DNA of 64,000 nucleotides, taken from positions 957,683 through 1,021,682 of the forward strand of contig NW_017802580.1 in NCBI RefSeq assembly GCF_001625305.1. The letters run 5' to 3'. Below the pieces are notes generated by a model, which saw only the letters and a program-made list of their open reading frames with translations, was not told the DNA's origin and did not search any database. Below are positions 41,446-52,424 of this stretch, piece after piece (within the stretch, counting starts at the first letter, position 1; the number at the start of each line of letters is the position of its first letter). This DNA comes from Branchiostoma belcheri. Taxonomy: Eukaryota > Chordata > Leptocardii > Amphioxiformes > Branchiostomatidae. A program made the position numbers and the translations under genes.

Positions 41446-41720
41446 TCTTGAAATGTGTTCGCAGCTAAAAGCCATGTTTATCTCCGTTGAATTTTCTGTA
41501 CTTGGTCATGTGGTGTGCCATTATGTTCGTGATGATGCACTTTTTTTTACCGTATCAGTTTTCATATTGCAGTTTTCAAATGCATATTTCAAACACACCC
41601 CTATAATGGCGTGGAAATGTTCTCCAATGGGTGGCCTGTTGCAATTAAATCGCTGATCGAGAGGGTACCGTTTACTTCACCTTCCCGTTCCCAATATAAA
41701 CATAATAAAGCTTTACAGGG

Positions 41721-42790
41721 AATTGTCGCCTATGTCTATTATAGTTTGTGATATTTCAATGTGGACTCCAGTAAACTAGCGACTTGTTACTATGGAGATT
41801 CAAATAAACCAAGCCAAAACTAAACCTACATGTACATCAGTAAACAAGGATGCGAGAGCCCACACAGGATATTCCAAAATATTTTTCTCCTATTTTTTTC
41901 TGGTCACTCTAAATTAATATTCTATGGATTGGAATTTTGGTTTAATGAATTTAGCTAGAGGATCACACAAAAAGCCACGAGAGTAAAATTGGGGTATACG
42001 TACATTTTGTAAGGTTTCCGACCGGAGTTTCCTTTCGTATTCGATGATTGACACCCACAGCCCGACGGTCTGTCATTTCTGTGATAAACGCAGGTCGGAA
42101 TTTTTCACTCTTCCGGTTAAAACGGCGTGCTGGGCCGCTTTTTAATACACTTGATTGATATTTGTGCGCCCAATTTATTTTGGGGTAAAATAAGGCCTAT
42201 CAAAGTACATTCTAAGTGAGGGGTCTTTTTCTTTGTTATTTTTGACCATGGCTGCATGGCAAAAAAACGAATGTTCCCAGAGTAACGGCTTAGTACACGA
42301 AGTTCCTAATGTTTTCGAAATTTAGATTAAATTGATGCACTACGTTTACCGCTATCTTCTATGGCCCAAACACACCCACGACGCATATAGAACGCACCAT
42401 CCCGGGGATCAGACGAAAAGGCTACATAACCATCCGCATAGACTAATACCAGGAAGTCTTCGCTAAACCACCAACATTAAGCCTTTAAGGCTACAACTAA
42501 CTGACTTTTCAGAAAATATAAAGATATGTACACAGAGTTTAGTGATATCGTGCCCAAAACATACGAAACAAAGCCACGTTTCCGCCGATTTACTGCGCAC
42601 TTACTTAGACTCTGGTCAGATTTAACCTCCGACCCGGAACCTTAAACAAAGATTTTCTTCCAAGACCCTGTACGCCTGAGGATTTTCTTCTATAAAATTC
42701 CAGTCATACATCTTTGAATTACTTTAAATTGAGGTGTAATATATGGAGTTTATACGGCATTACTGATGGGCTTTTTGTTCTATTCAATTT
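41721..42790. other. 5' flank of the LRR gene
   Basis: No protein-coding sequence is evident. The segment ends in a pyrimidine-rich tract and tcaatttag, a splice acceptor six bases before the LRR gene's ATG. This implies a 5' UTR intron in this region with its first exon upstream. I cannot place the promoter. Confidence 0.55.
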
Positions 42791-42798
42791 AGGTGGCC

Positions 42799-45153
42799 AT
42801 GAAATGCACCATGAGGGGAAAGCTGCGACACATGCTGATCTTCCTTCTCATCATATTGAAGGAACCCAACATGCTAGAGGCTGACTGCAGCTGTGAACCA
42901 TCCTCACGTTGCATCAGTTTAGTAAACAAGGGCATCACCAGTATCCCTCAGAACCTCCCCAAATCCACATCTAAGTTGGAATTAGGGGTTAACCGTATTA
43001 CATCTGTAACGCAGTCTGAGCTGTCACGGTATAGGGATTTGTGTATGCTGAGCCTTCACAACAACCCGCTAACAATAATTCTGCCTAATACGTTTGCAAA
43101 TCTACCAAAGCTAGAAATGTTAAAGATATTTTCGACCAAGATAAGAATGATTCTACCCGGTGCATTTGCAAACGTTCCCAGCTTGCATTGCTTGGAACTG
43201 GTGCAAAACGAGATAACCAAGATTGAAAGGGGTACATTTGCAAATCTACCCTGGCTAGACACTTTGAAACTGTACAGAAATCAGATAACAATGATTCAGC
43301 CTGGTTCATTTGAAAACCTTCACAAGCTACAATATTTACACCTGGGTGTCAACCAGATGACAATGATTCAGGAGGGTACGTTTGCAAACCTACCCCAGCT
43401 AAAAGATTTACTGCTACCGAACAACCAGATAGCAAAGATCCACCCTAATTCATTTACAAATCTACCCCTACTACAAGATTTGCATCTGGAAAACAATCAA
43501 ATAACAATAATAGAGGCTGGTACTTTTGCAAACCTACTCCGACTACAACAATTGTACCTGAATAACAACAAGATAACAAAGACAGAGCCTGGCTCATTTG
43601 CAAACCTACCCAATGTGCATTGTATAAATCTGGCGGGTAGCCAAATAAAAATAATCCAGCCTGGTTTATTTAAAGACCTACCCAAGCTAGAACGTTTATT
43701 CATGAGCCACAACCAGATAACAATGTTAAAGCCCCGTTTATTTTCAAACTTACCCCAGTTACAAGAGTTACAGCTGAACAACAATCAGATTATAACGGTT
43801 CCGCCTGGGACTTTTTCAAACATACCTCGGCTGAAACATCTATATCTGCACGACAACAAGATAGCAATGATTCAGACTGGCACATTTGCAAATTTACCTC
43901 AGCTACAATCTTTACACCTAAAAGATAACCAGATAACTGCCATCAACTCTGGTGCATTTGCAGATGTGCCCCTATTCCGATGTTTGGATCTTCGGAACAA
44001 TAAGATGTCGACCATTCCCCTGTCAGCCTTTAGCTTGTTCATAAATATAATAAGCATGGAACTGACTGGGAACCCCTGGTATTGTGACTGTAGGATGGCT
44101 GCCGTTAGGTTTAATCCTGCATTTAAAGACCAGGTAATATGTGCCCAACCCGCCAACGTTCACGGACAGAGACTTACAGATGTCAATCTCAATGAATTGA
44201 AATGTGAACAGCCAACCACATCCACATTGACCTCTGATATCCTAGTAGCCACTCAGAGCTCTCACTATCACTGGTACTTTAAGTTAAATACTGTCCCATC
44301 AGCAAGCACTAGAGGAAAAACAAGAGCAACAATAACTTTACCTCCTGCTACTACCACTTCAGACAAACCAGAATCTGCCACCAGATCCCACTTATTTGTT
44401 CTCATTGCCTCTCTCTGTGGTTCAGTAGCTGGTATTGTCCTAATGGGCACCATCATTCTATTTTTCTGGTATAAATTAAAGACTAGGAATCCTCCGGTGG
44501 GGCCGAATCTTAATGTTGGTAATAGCAACAGAAGCAGTACAGTTTCCGTGATGAACAGCGGTGTTCAGGCAGGTCAGGTACAGTCTGAGTGTAACCAAGT
44601 ACTAGCTACCTTTAAGCCAAATTCTGTGCATGCAAATGTTAGTACTACACAAGAGGACCCAGTGTCTACAGAAGTGGCTAGTGACCATGATGAGACCGGG
44701 CAGGGTCACCCTCAGACAAACAATGAATCCAACACGATCACCACAGCTACTGTAATGACCAGTGGTCACGATCAGATAGGACAAGATCAGTCTCAGGCTA
44801 GCACTCAATCTCTGAAAGTTGAAAATCTATTGCATAGCGAGACGCCGACACCAAAAGACAAAACTACTTCAGAAATGGCCAGTTGTAATGATCAGAACCA
44901 ACAGGTCCATTCTCATGCAATCACTGAATCCGTTACAAACACTACAGATACAGGAATGATAAGTAGTCATGATCAGACAGGGCAGGTCCAGTCTCAGGCC
45001 ATCGATGATTCAATTACAGACAGTACAGGAATTGCAATGACCAGTGGTGATGACCAGAAAGAGCAGATCCAGTTTTCGGCCAATGTATCTTATGACCTAG
45101 GGCCGACTGCCTCACAGATAAATCATCTGTATGTTAATGTGGAAACACCATGA
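42799..45153 (+). CDS. LRR transmembrane receptor-like protein, complete coding exon
   Basis: 784 codons from ATG at 42799 (an in-frame Gly/Val lead before it is read from the spliced exon start at 42793). A signal peptide (MLIFLLIILKEPN) is followed by an LRRNT-like CSCEPSSRC cap, fifteen leucine-rich repeats of exactly 24 residues (for example LQDLHLENNQITIIEAGTFA), and an LRRCT cap (NPWYCDCRMAAV...KC). After a Thr/Ser-rich stem comes one transmembrane helix at about residues 532-558 (VLIASLCGSVAGIVLMGTII). The 225-residue tail repeats a unit like MTSGHDQIGQDQSQA about five times and ends HLYVNVETP. The ectodomain resembles SLIT/TLR-like LRR proteins expanded in amphioxus. There is no TIR domain, so it is not a Toll-like receptor. 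Confidence 0.9.
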   Translation: MKCTMRGKLRHMLIFLLIILKEPNMLEADCSCEPSSRCISLVNKGITSIPQNLPKSTSKLELGVNRITSVTQSELSRYRDLCMLSLHNNPLTIILPNTFANLPKLEMLKIFSTKIRMILPGAFANVPSLHCLELVQNEITKIERGTFANLPWLDTLKLYRNQITMIQPGSFENLHKLQYLHLGVNQMTMIQEGTFANLPQLKDLLLPNNQIAKIHPNSFTNLPLLQDLHLENNQITIIEAGTFANLLRLQQLYLNNNKITKTEPGSFANLPNVHCINLAGSQIKIIQPGLFKDLPKLERLFMSHNQITMLKPRLFSNLPQLQELQLNNNQIITVPPGTFSNIPRLKHLYLHDNKIAMIQTGTFANLPQLQSLHLKDNQITAINSGAFADVPLFRCLDLRNNKMSTIPLSAFSLFINIISMELTGNPWYCDCRMAAVRFNPAFKDQVICAQPANVHGQRLTDVNLNELKCEQPTTSTLTSDILVATQSSHYHWYFKLNTVPSASTRGKTRATITLPPATTTSDKPESATRSHLFVLIASLCGSVAGIVLMGTIILFFWYKLKTRNPPVGPNLNVGNSNRSSTVSVMNSGVQAGQVQSECNQVLATFKPNSVHANVSTTQEDPVSTEVASDHDETGQGHPQTNNESNTITTATVMTSGHDQIGQDQSQASTQSLKVENLLHSETPTPKDKTTSEMASCNDQNQQVHSHAITESVTNTTDTGMISSHDQTGQVQSQAIDDSITDSTGIAMTSGDDQKEQIQFSANVSYDLGPTASQINHLYVNVETP

Positions 45154-47850
45154 ATAAATCCGCATTTCTACATACAGAAATGATACTGTTTGGTGCCAAA
45201 AGTGAAAAAAGAGACCCATGCTTAATAGCATGTAAGTATCATTATAAGATCCCTTAAACATTATCAAAGGCGATTCCCATATTAATACGGAGCCGGCGGT
45301 AACTCTGAAAGATGGCACCCAGGTTACCAAAGCTCCAGGACCCAAGAACTCAGTACATACGTGCAGTGCTTTATCATAAATGTGCCATGTGCCAGCTTGT
45401 CGTATACGTCGCTATGCACTACCGCAAATTCACAATACCAGCTTTGTATTCCTATGCTTTTATTCGCTCGCGCGCACTAGTTTGGGGGTCAGAGGATGTC
45501 ATCCATAGTCGGTGTGGCCTTAGTAAAAGAACTTAAAAACTTCGAGAATTTGCAACAAAATCTTCAGTCCTAAGACTGTTTTATCTTTGGACGCTCAACG
45601 TTCTTGTTTATGCATGATACCACATTATAGGAACACAATGGCCCAGAGAAATTCTTAAAATGCTTCAACAGTAGCAATAGTTTTTAAGATATATCCTTCA
45701 TATTAACATAAGGACAGCATGGGCCAGGGTAATCGATTTTCCTAGTGCTCAGAATTTTTTTTCAAAGAAAACATAACGTCAAGAGAAAAAAAAATGGCTT
45801 GGAGCAAAACTTTACTATTATAATATTTAGTATTAATATTTTAATATTTAGTCCATGAAACTGTCTTAGAATACAGATTTCCCCCATACATTAAATGTAG
45901 TAAGCTGCCAATTTCATTCTGCATCTTGCTTTCCCTCAAGTTTTGGTACAAAAATGTGAATCTTTAATATATTAAGTTAAACATATTATCAGATTACACT
46001 GACTATTTGATTATGGCATTTTCCATCTTCAATATTTTCGGCATTGATAATTAAAAAGGCCAATTGCTGATAATATATGAAAGAATACAAAACAATACGA
46101 TTTTTTTTTCTTAACGTCCGAGGTATTAGGTCTAAATTGTGGTAGCGCGATGCTCTGTTGGGATACTTTAGAGGGTATATCAGGAGTTTGTCCTGGATTT
46201 AATGTGTTTTAAGACTTTTGTGCTTAATGGGTATTTTATTGTATACTGCAATATAGTATGCATTTATGACTTACTACGATAAGTGTCAGAAAATAGCATC
46301 CCCTCTAAAATTTAGGATCCCTTGAAGCTCATATATGGTTTGTAAGTATCATGGATTTTCCTTTTTCAACATGTAGCGTTACATATCTAAGAGGACCTTG
46401 AAGCTATGTAACATTGTAACAGTTTACCCGTGTCCTAAAATCATGTCGTCGGAGGCCTATAATCTAGGAAAACTGAAACAGGTCAATATATGAACCTCTC
46501 TTGTTTTTTTTGTAGCAGATGTTGGATTTTACGAACCAAAATTTAAGGTGAATATCAAACGGCCTTATTAATCATAATACCCACTCTAGAACAGGAATCG
46601 CGTGTTTTATTATTCTGTTTAAAGTATACACCATCTAAGTTTAAAATTTTAGCAGCAAAGTGTATAATGTTATTCACTACGGTAAAAACCAACTAATTAA
46701 CGTTGTGTTTACAAATAGGCTGCATTTGAAATACAGCAAAAAAAGCTGCAGCTTTTGTAGCATTGTACGAGATTGCGCTTAGAGCAGGATACTAGCCTTA
46801 TACATATAACTATATCAGATTCTATAACTGTTATTATTACTTGGTATGAAGTAATGGTGTACTCCAATATGTCATTGTATTGTTATTACAATTAATTTAT
46901 TTTATTATTTTCTAAATATTCCTTAAAATTTATAATCATCATTATTATTATTATTATTAGTTGTTGTAGTAGTAGTATTTGCATTAGTATTATATTCTAT
47001 TATTATTATTAGTAGTAGTAGTAGTATTTGTATTATTGAAGAAATACCAGTGGTATGTGTAATCTTTTTTTTAAGTCTTCTTGTGTATAATTGTAAAAAA
47101 ACAAAGAACCTTAAATGTCTCCTTGGACTTGAGGACTATTATGTCTTGTACTCTTGTAGAGTTTTACCAGTGCATGATTTTTTTCTGTCAATCCAAATAA
47201 GGTCAAGTTTTGAAGCATCAACGTGAGGTTGCCTGATATTTACTTCAAATGCCTCTGTGGTATTAGACATAATTGAAAGCGTGTGTATAAAAGAAGTAGC
47301 AGTTTATACGGTCTATGACTAAATGTGTGCCTAAATTAAGACAAGATTGTAAGGCATACTATGATAGATCTTAGGAGGGAAACATGTGCCAAATGTCAGA
47401 TTTTTGGTCTTGCAAGACTGAATTTGAAACAAACGCAAAGTTTAAAACTACAATAGTTCAGGCTTTTGCAATTAGACACATAATTGTTACCATGCAAAGT
47501 TTGACATGTTATATGTTACATTATTATACAAGACAAATGCATAATGGCTATTATTGATTTGCCATAAAATGGTTTACGTTGGGATTCTGTACATCAGTAA
47601 AATATGGAATGGATGGATGGATATGAATTAACATTTGGAACCCTTCATTAGCCATGCGGCTACTGATTATCTTTTGGATTTCTGTTAGGCAGCAGGGAGA
47701 AGGTTGAGTAATAGATGTAAATGCCTCCCTGGTTGTAAAGTGTCTGTGACTATTAAAAGATATAGAACAGCTTTGTACGTTTCTGTCTATTTTCTTCAGC
47801 TCCATATGGCAGCTCTTTTTAAACGATACTAGGACTCAAACAATTTTCTC
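45154..47850. other. AT-rich intergenic, no gene
   Basis: Short simple repeats (attattatt and tagtagtag around 46940-47035) and no convincing open frame or RNA. An AATAAA overlaps the LRR stop region at about 45154, and others are scattered. Confidence 0.5.
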
Positions 47851-48260
47851 AGATCTAGTTTGAAAAAATAAATAGTTTTACTGCTACGTTAAGAAGTTTC
47901 TTTGATTTAAGCCATCGACAAAAGATAGGATATTTTACTTTCAAATCCACTTTTCTCCTAGATCCTCTTGATTTTACAAGAAAAACCACAGAAACAGCAC
48001 ACTTCTCGTCTTTCAAAAAAGTACGGCACTGCTCTTGAACCGACAAGCACTTCACATATCCCTTCTTGAAAATAGGCATTTGGCTCTCTTTGTCCAAGAA
48101 GGCACCGTTCAGACAATTAACTCCGCCATGTGTACACGACTAATCTTTGATTGCTTGTCACACGGCATTACTGATCAGATACTGACACAATTACAGCTGC
48201 TGCAATGAATGTGTTTTCCAGAGAACAAACATTAAAGCTAAATTTCCTGTGTAGACAATA
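47850..48260. repeat. Diverged copy of tandem block A
   Basis: The segment contains caattaactccgccatgtgta, then gactaatctttgattgcttgtcacacggcatt, matching the block A pieces around 34940 and 36890 (caatcaactccaccatg, gactaatcttgagttgtttgtcacacggcatt). It is clearly older than the tandem copies and its ORF is destroyed. Confidence 0.7.
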
Positions 48261-48605
48261 TGTCACCTCAGAATCAGGGTGTAAATCTTTTATTAGATGC
48301 GAAGGTTAGAAATTGTGCTGTTTATGAGATGTTGGCAAGGGTAGATTGCTGACGTCAGATAACACAGAACACTCGCTCAGTCAGTGACACTCACTCACGT
48401 ACTCATCACTCTCTCACTCATCACGCACTCACTCACTCACGGACACTATCGATCTCGCTTGGAATCTTACCACGACATACATTGCTCAAGGTGATTGATT
48501 TAGGTTTATTCCACTGCAAGCTTTTTAATAATTAATGTAGGTCGTCTGTGGTTAAACACAGCCTCTGTTCCCATGAATCGAATTCCAAAATCAGAAAAAA
48601 AGAAA

Positions 48606-48796
48606 GTTTTAATACATTTTGTTGTTATATCTTTTTTCAATTTTTAAATTCAAAACAGATATAACATAAAAATGTATTAAAACATAAAATATACTTTTGT
48701 TGTTATATCTGTTTTGAATTTTTAAATTCAAAACAGATATAGTTTTTAAATTCAAAACAGATATAACAACAAAATGTATTAAAACGTAAAATATAT
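48606..48796. repeat. Compound palindrome (AT-rich hairpin)
   Basis: The words ttttaatacattttgttgttatatctg and tttgaatttttaaattcaaaa are arranged so that the second half is the reverse complement of the first. The tttttaaattcaaaacagat word occurs three times. The whole 190-bp stretch can fold into nested hairpins. It could be a MITE or foldback element, or a purely structural repeat. Confidence 0.8.
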
Positions 48797-48799
48797 CTG

Positions 48800-50863
48800 T
48801 AACAAGTGTATTTGTGACACAGTTTAATTTGATTACATTAAACATAACAGGCTCTCCAGATTGATAATACCATTCAGGCAGACCACTGCTGTTGTTTATT
48901 GTTAATGTTATCAAGCCTTCGAAATCCTCTCTCCTCACATCACTAGTGCTACACTGCACATCACCGTCCATTACACATACAACTTTTATGGTTAGGTCAG
49001 GCTTCAACAGGATATTCTATCATATAAACAGATACGACTAGGTCTGCATTTTTGGCCACATGATATACTTTCTTTAAATCCTTGGGAAGTCATACATCAC
49101 TTCTAATAAAATGTGCAAGTAGTGTGGCATCACCTAGCGGAATCTATGAGAACGACATTAGGTAAGAGTCGTTGTCTTTTGTTTCCAAGTCACCATTTTC
49201 TCTCTCGTCCATTTGTCTATAATATAAATGGATTACAATTGTCTGACTATACACCGGGTATACAGTGCTATATACTAATTACTATTTTCTAATACACCAT
49301 CTTCTAATTTTGGTGAAATTTGAGATAGTAACATTAATAAGGCAACATTACAATCACGATACTTTCTTGGTTGTAAAAAAAATATAGATAAAATGAAAAG
49401 ATGTGTCTTAGTTGAAAAGCTACCCTTTACAAACCACTGTTACTAATTTCATAACGATCTGTAATCATAATCAACATTGCATAACGCTTAACGTCTTCCA
49501 CAATATTAAAAATAAAGCTAGAGCTGATTTATCTTATTATCGTTGCTTGCTATTTTATCTCTAGTAAACACATGTTTTAACCAACAAACCTTAAAGCGGA
49601 ATAGCGAACATTTAAGTATAGGGCAGCTGCATCTTATAACTTGTTAAATAATTGTGAACTAAACTCATGACCCCTGACCACATGGTCTGATTTATCTTTC
49701 GACTGGAATGACACGGACTATGATCATGCCTTATGATTTTGACTATTTGTTTTGCTTGACATGCTTTGTTTGTTATGACCGATTACTTGTACCCTTTGTT
49801 TTTATTATTTGATATCTCTATGTTTGGGTTATTTGATTGTCTATGTCCTTTGTAACTTGTTCTGTTGGGCTACATTGGAAATCTGTTGTCCTAAACTGAA
49901 GGTACCACCCTACTGTTTTTTTTTTTATTCACATGGATTTTTGAGCATTGGATAGGAAGCACTTGTTGTGCTTATGTAAATCCGCTGCTCATAAAACATA
50001 ATACAAATGTAAACATAAAGATGACATAAAGTATAACATAAACATAAAATGAAAGTGGCTGGCGCACCAATACCTATAGCATAACATGAATGAGATTGGT
50101 CAAATCTTCCAGAGTGGTGGATATAGTTAAACACAATATCAAAGTTTTGAAGATAAATGAATAAATGAATAGATAAAAGATAGAAATAACATCATGAAAG
50201 TATTTTATAGGCGATTGTAAAATTGTGTCTTCTCGTTTCCTCGGAGGCTTTCAACACAGCTTAACATTTTTTCAGCGGTGGTGACCGCTTGGCCCGTCAT
50301 CTATTTACAACGGGCTCCTGTAAATGAATCAAAGAACTCTTCTCCGTAGTCTGAATGGTATGTTTGGCAATGTTGGAGTGACTACAGTTCGGTTCTGTTT
50401 GTATGTAAAATATCCTAACAAGAAGTTAGATCTTATTGATATTCGTTAATATGTAAGTAGCTGTTGTAAAAGATGTCAGGTTTAAAATGTGCCGCCTGTT
50501 TTTCGACGAAATTGCATTGGGATTTTTTGTTGCATTTTTATTGTACGTGTTCACAAAAACATCTAAATGATATTTTCTTGCGAGTAAAGGTTATGGAAAC
50601 ACAGCTTAGGTAAGATAATAGTTATCCTGGCATGTCCCTACGTTGCTGCAATTGGATGTGAAGATTACTTGTGTTTAACATTACCCCAGAAGCTGTGAAT
50701 GGTTGTTAATGGTATCTAATTTTAGTGGCAGCAAAATTAAGCTTCGATCATGGACCTTCTATAGCCTATTTAAGGTATTGTAGTATAGCTGTTGGTTTTA
50801 TTATATACGGATAGCTGTTTGGCAAATATCATAGGTCAAACGATGCTCTGCTTTTTAATTACC
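48800..50863. other. Intergenic, no gene
   Basis: No domain or RNA is recognised. The ACTC-type tract near 48400-48430 just upstream is simple sequence. This segment is the 3' flank of the minus-strand lectin gene. Confidence 0.45.
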
Positions 50864-52387
50864 TTAATCGACCTGGCAGACGAAGGAATGGTAAACTTGG
50901 TGATATGTACTGATCCATTCTCCCGTTCTCTGCGCTGCAAAAAGGACGTAATTATTCACATTCGGAATATATGGTTGATTGGGAGCCCATGCGTTGTACT
51001 TGCCAAGCGCAGAACCATCAACCCACTTAAACTCTCTTTCTTCATGCTGATAGCGCAGGCCAATCCAGTACAGTATACGGCGTATCTCCCCTTGTACATG
51101 TAAGCGGAACAAAAATTTATTTGTCTCAGCGTCTTTGGGCATGGCAAGTGTGCCGCCATCCTTGCGACAGATCTCAGTCGCATTGCTAAAGGTTTCATAT
51201 GCCCCGAAGATCTTGTAGCAGGATCCTTTCCACTGTGTGTAACTTTCAGAACATGAGACTAGAAAAAAAAAAGTTTTACATCAATATAGCTGGTACAAAA
51301 CGCCAATTTATCGAACACCAATCTATTAGTAAGCAAACAGGATTCAGTGATGTAAAGTACCTCCCTTTCAGAATTGTAATATCCATTTACTTTATCTTTA
51401 CCTTCACAAGAATATCATGTTTGTATATCGCCTGTATGTATGCATGTATGTTTGCATAGCACGATATTACCTCAAGAAATTAAGGAGGCGTTGATGAAAT
51501 CAACTAGCGTTTGAAATGTTTAAATGTTTGGTTTTCTTTCCAATACCCACGATCATAATAATAATCATTCTTGAATACTCATTTCACCTGAGAAAAGTGA
51601 AGAAAGTCGTATAAAGTGCATTTTCCAAGGGCACAAGATCGGTGCACTTGGCAGGATTAGAACCCCTGACTTCTTGGTTCTGAGCAAAATGATCTGCCGT
51701 TGAGCCATACGACCCCACTGACACATGTCTACTAGGTAGACATGCCTACTTACCATTAAGTGACTTAGGTCCTTCGAATGTTTGAGAATGTCCAGGTGGT
51801 CCAGTGGGGCAGAATGAGCTTCTTGGTTGACCAGGTGGTCCAGGGGGACCTGTCTTGCCAGTGGGTCCAGGAGGCCAGGCAGGCCCATGACGAACTGGCC
51901 CTATGGGCCCTGTTTTTCCTGGAGAACCAGGGAGCCCAGCTGGTCCAATGGCTCCTTTTTCTCCGGGAGGTCCAGGGGGGCCCATCGCTCCCTTTTGTCC
52001 GGGAGATCCATGAGGCCTAGCAGACACTGATGAAAACAAAAAGACAGACTTTCAAAAAAGCACAATTGTTCATTCAAAGCTACTAAAGCTTAATGAATAC
52101 CTTTAGAATGACTGTAACTGCTTTTTACTGAGAAAATAAGATGTGCAAACACACTAACAATTCAACGTAGTTTCAATCAACAAACAAGTTTTCTACAAAA
52201 GCACTTACGTCGTTCAGTCCTTTTGTTAAGTTTGGTTATCTCTGCAGACAACCTGGCAATCTCCTTAGAATGACTTCTGACTTGAACTATATTAAAGAAG
52301 ACGTGATAGATTTCAGACTTCTGGGAAGTACATATTCAATGTGTATTGGACTTCTGAATGAGACTGTGTGAAGTAATTCAATTACGT

Positions 52388-52424
<37 letters not shown>

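Larger units (their letters stand above)
34545..41720. repeat. Tandemly duplicated A+B unit, nearly three copies
   Basis: Block A (about 665 bp, starting at gtacactgtagagcacacta) is at 34548-35215, 36487-37165 and 40259-40920. Block B (about 1.27 kb, starting attatttatcgaaggaaggc) is at 35216-36486 and 39005-40258, and a more diverged copy is split over 40920-41200 and 41450-41720. The first unit is 34548-36486, about 1.94 kb. Unit 2 has an 1.84-kb insertion (37165-39005) between A and B. Unit 3's B block is split by a SINE. Copies 1 and 2/3 are close, so the duplication is fairly recent. Confidence 0.88.

Noticed and set aside
51778..52030. Plus-strand frames over the minus-strand collagen exon
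   Set aside because: Shadow of the lectin gene's collagen exon, with no plus-strand splice sites.
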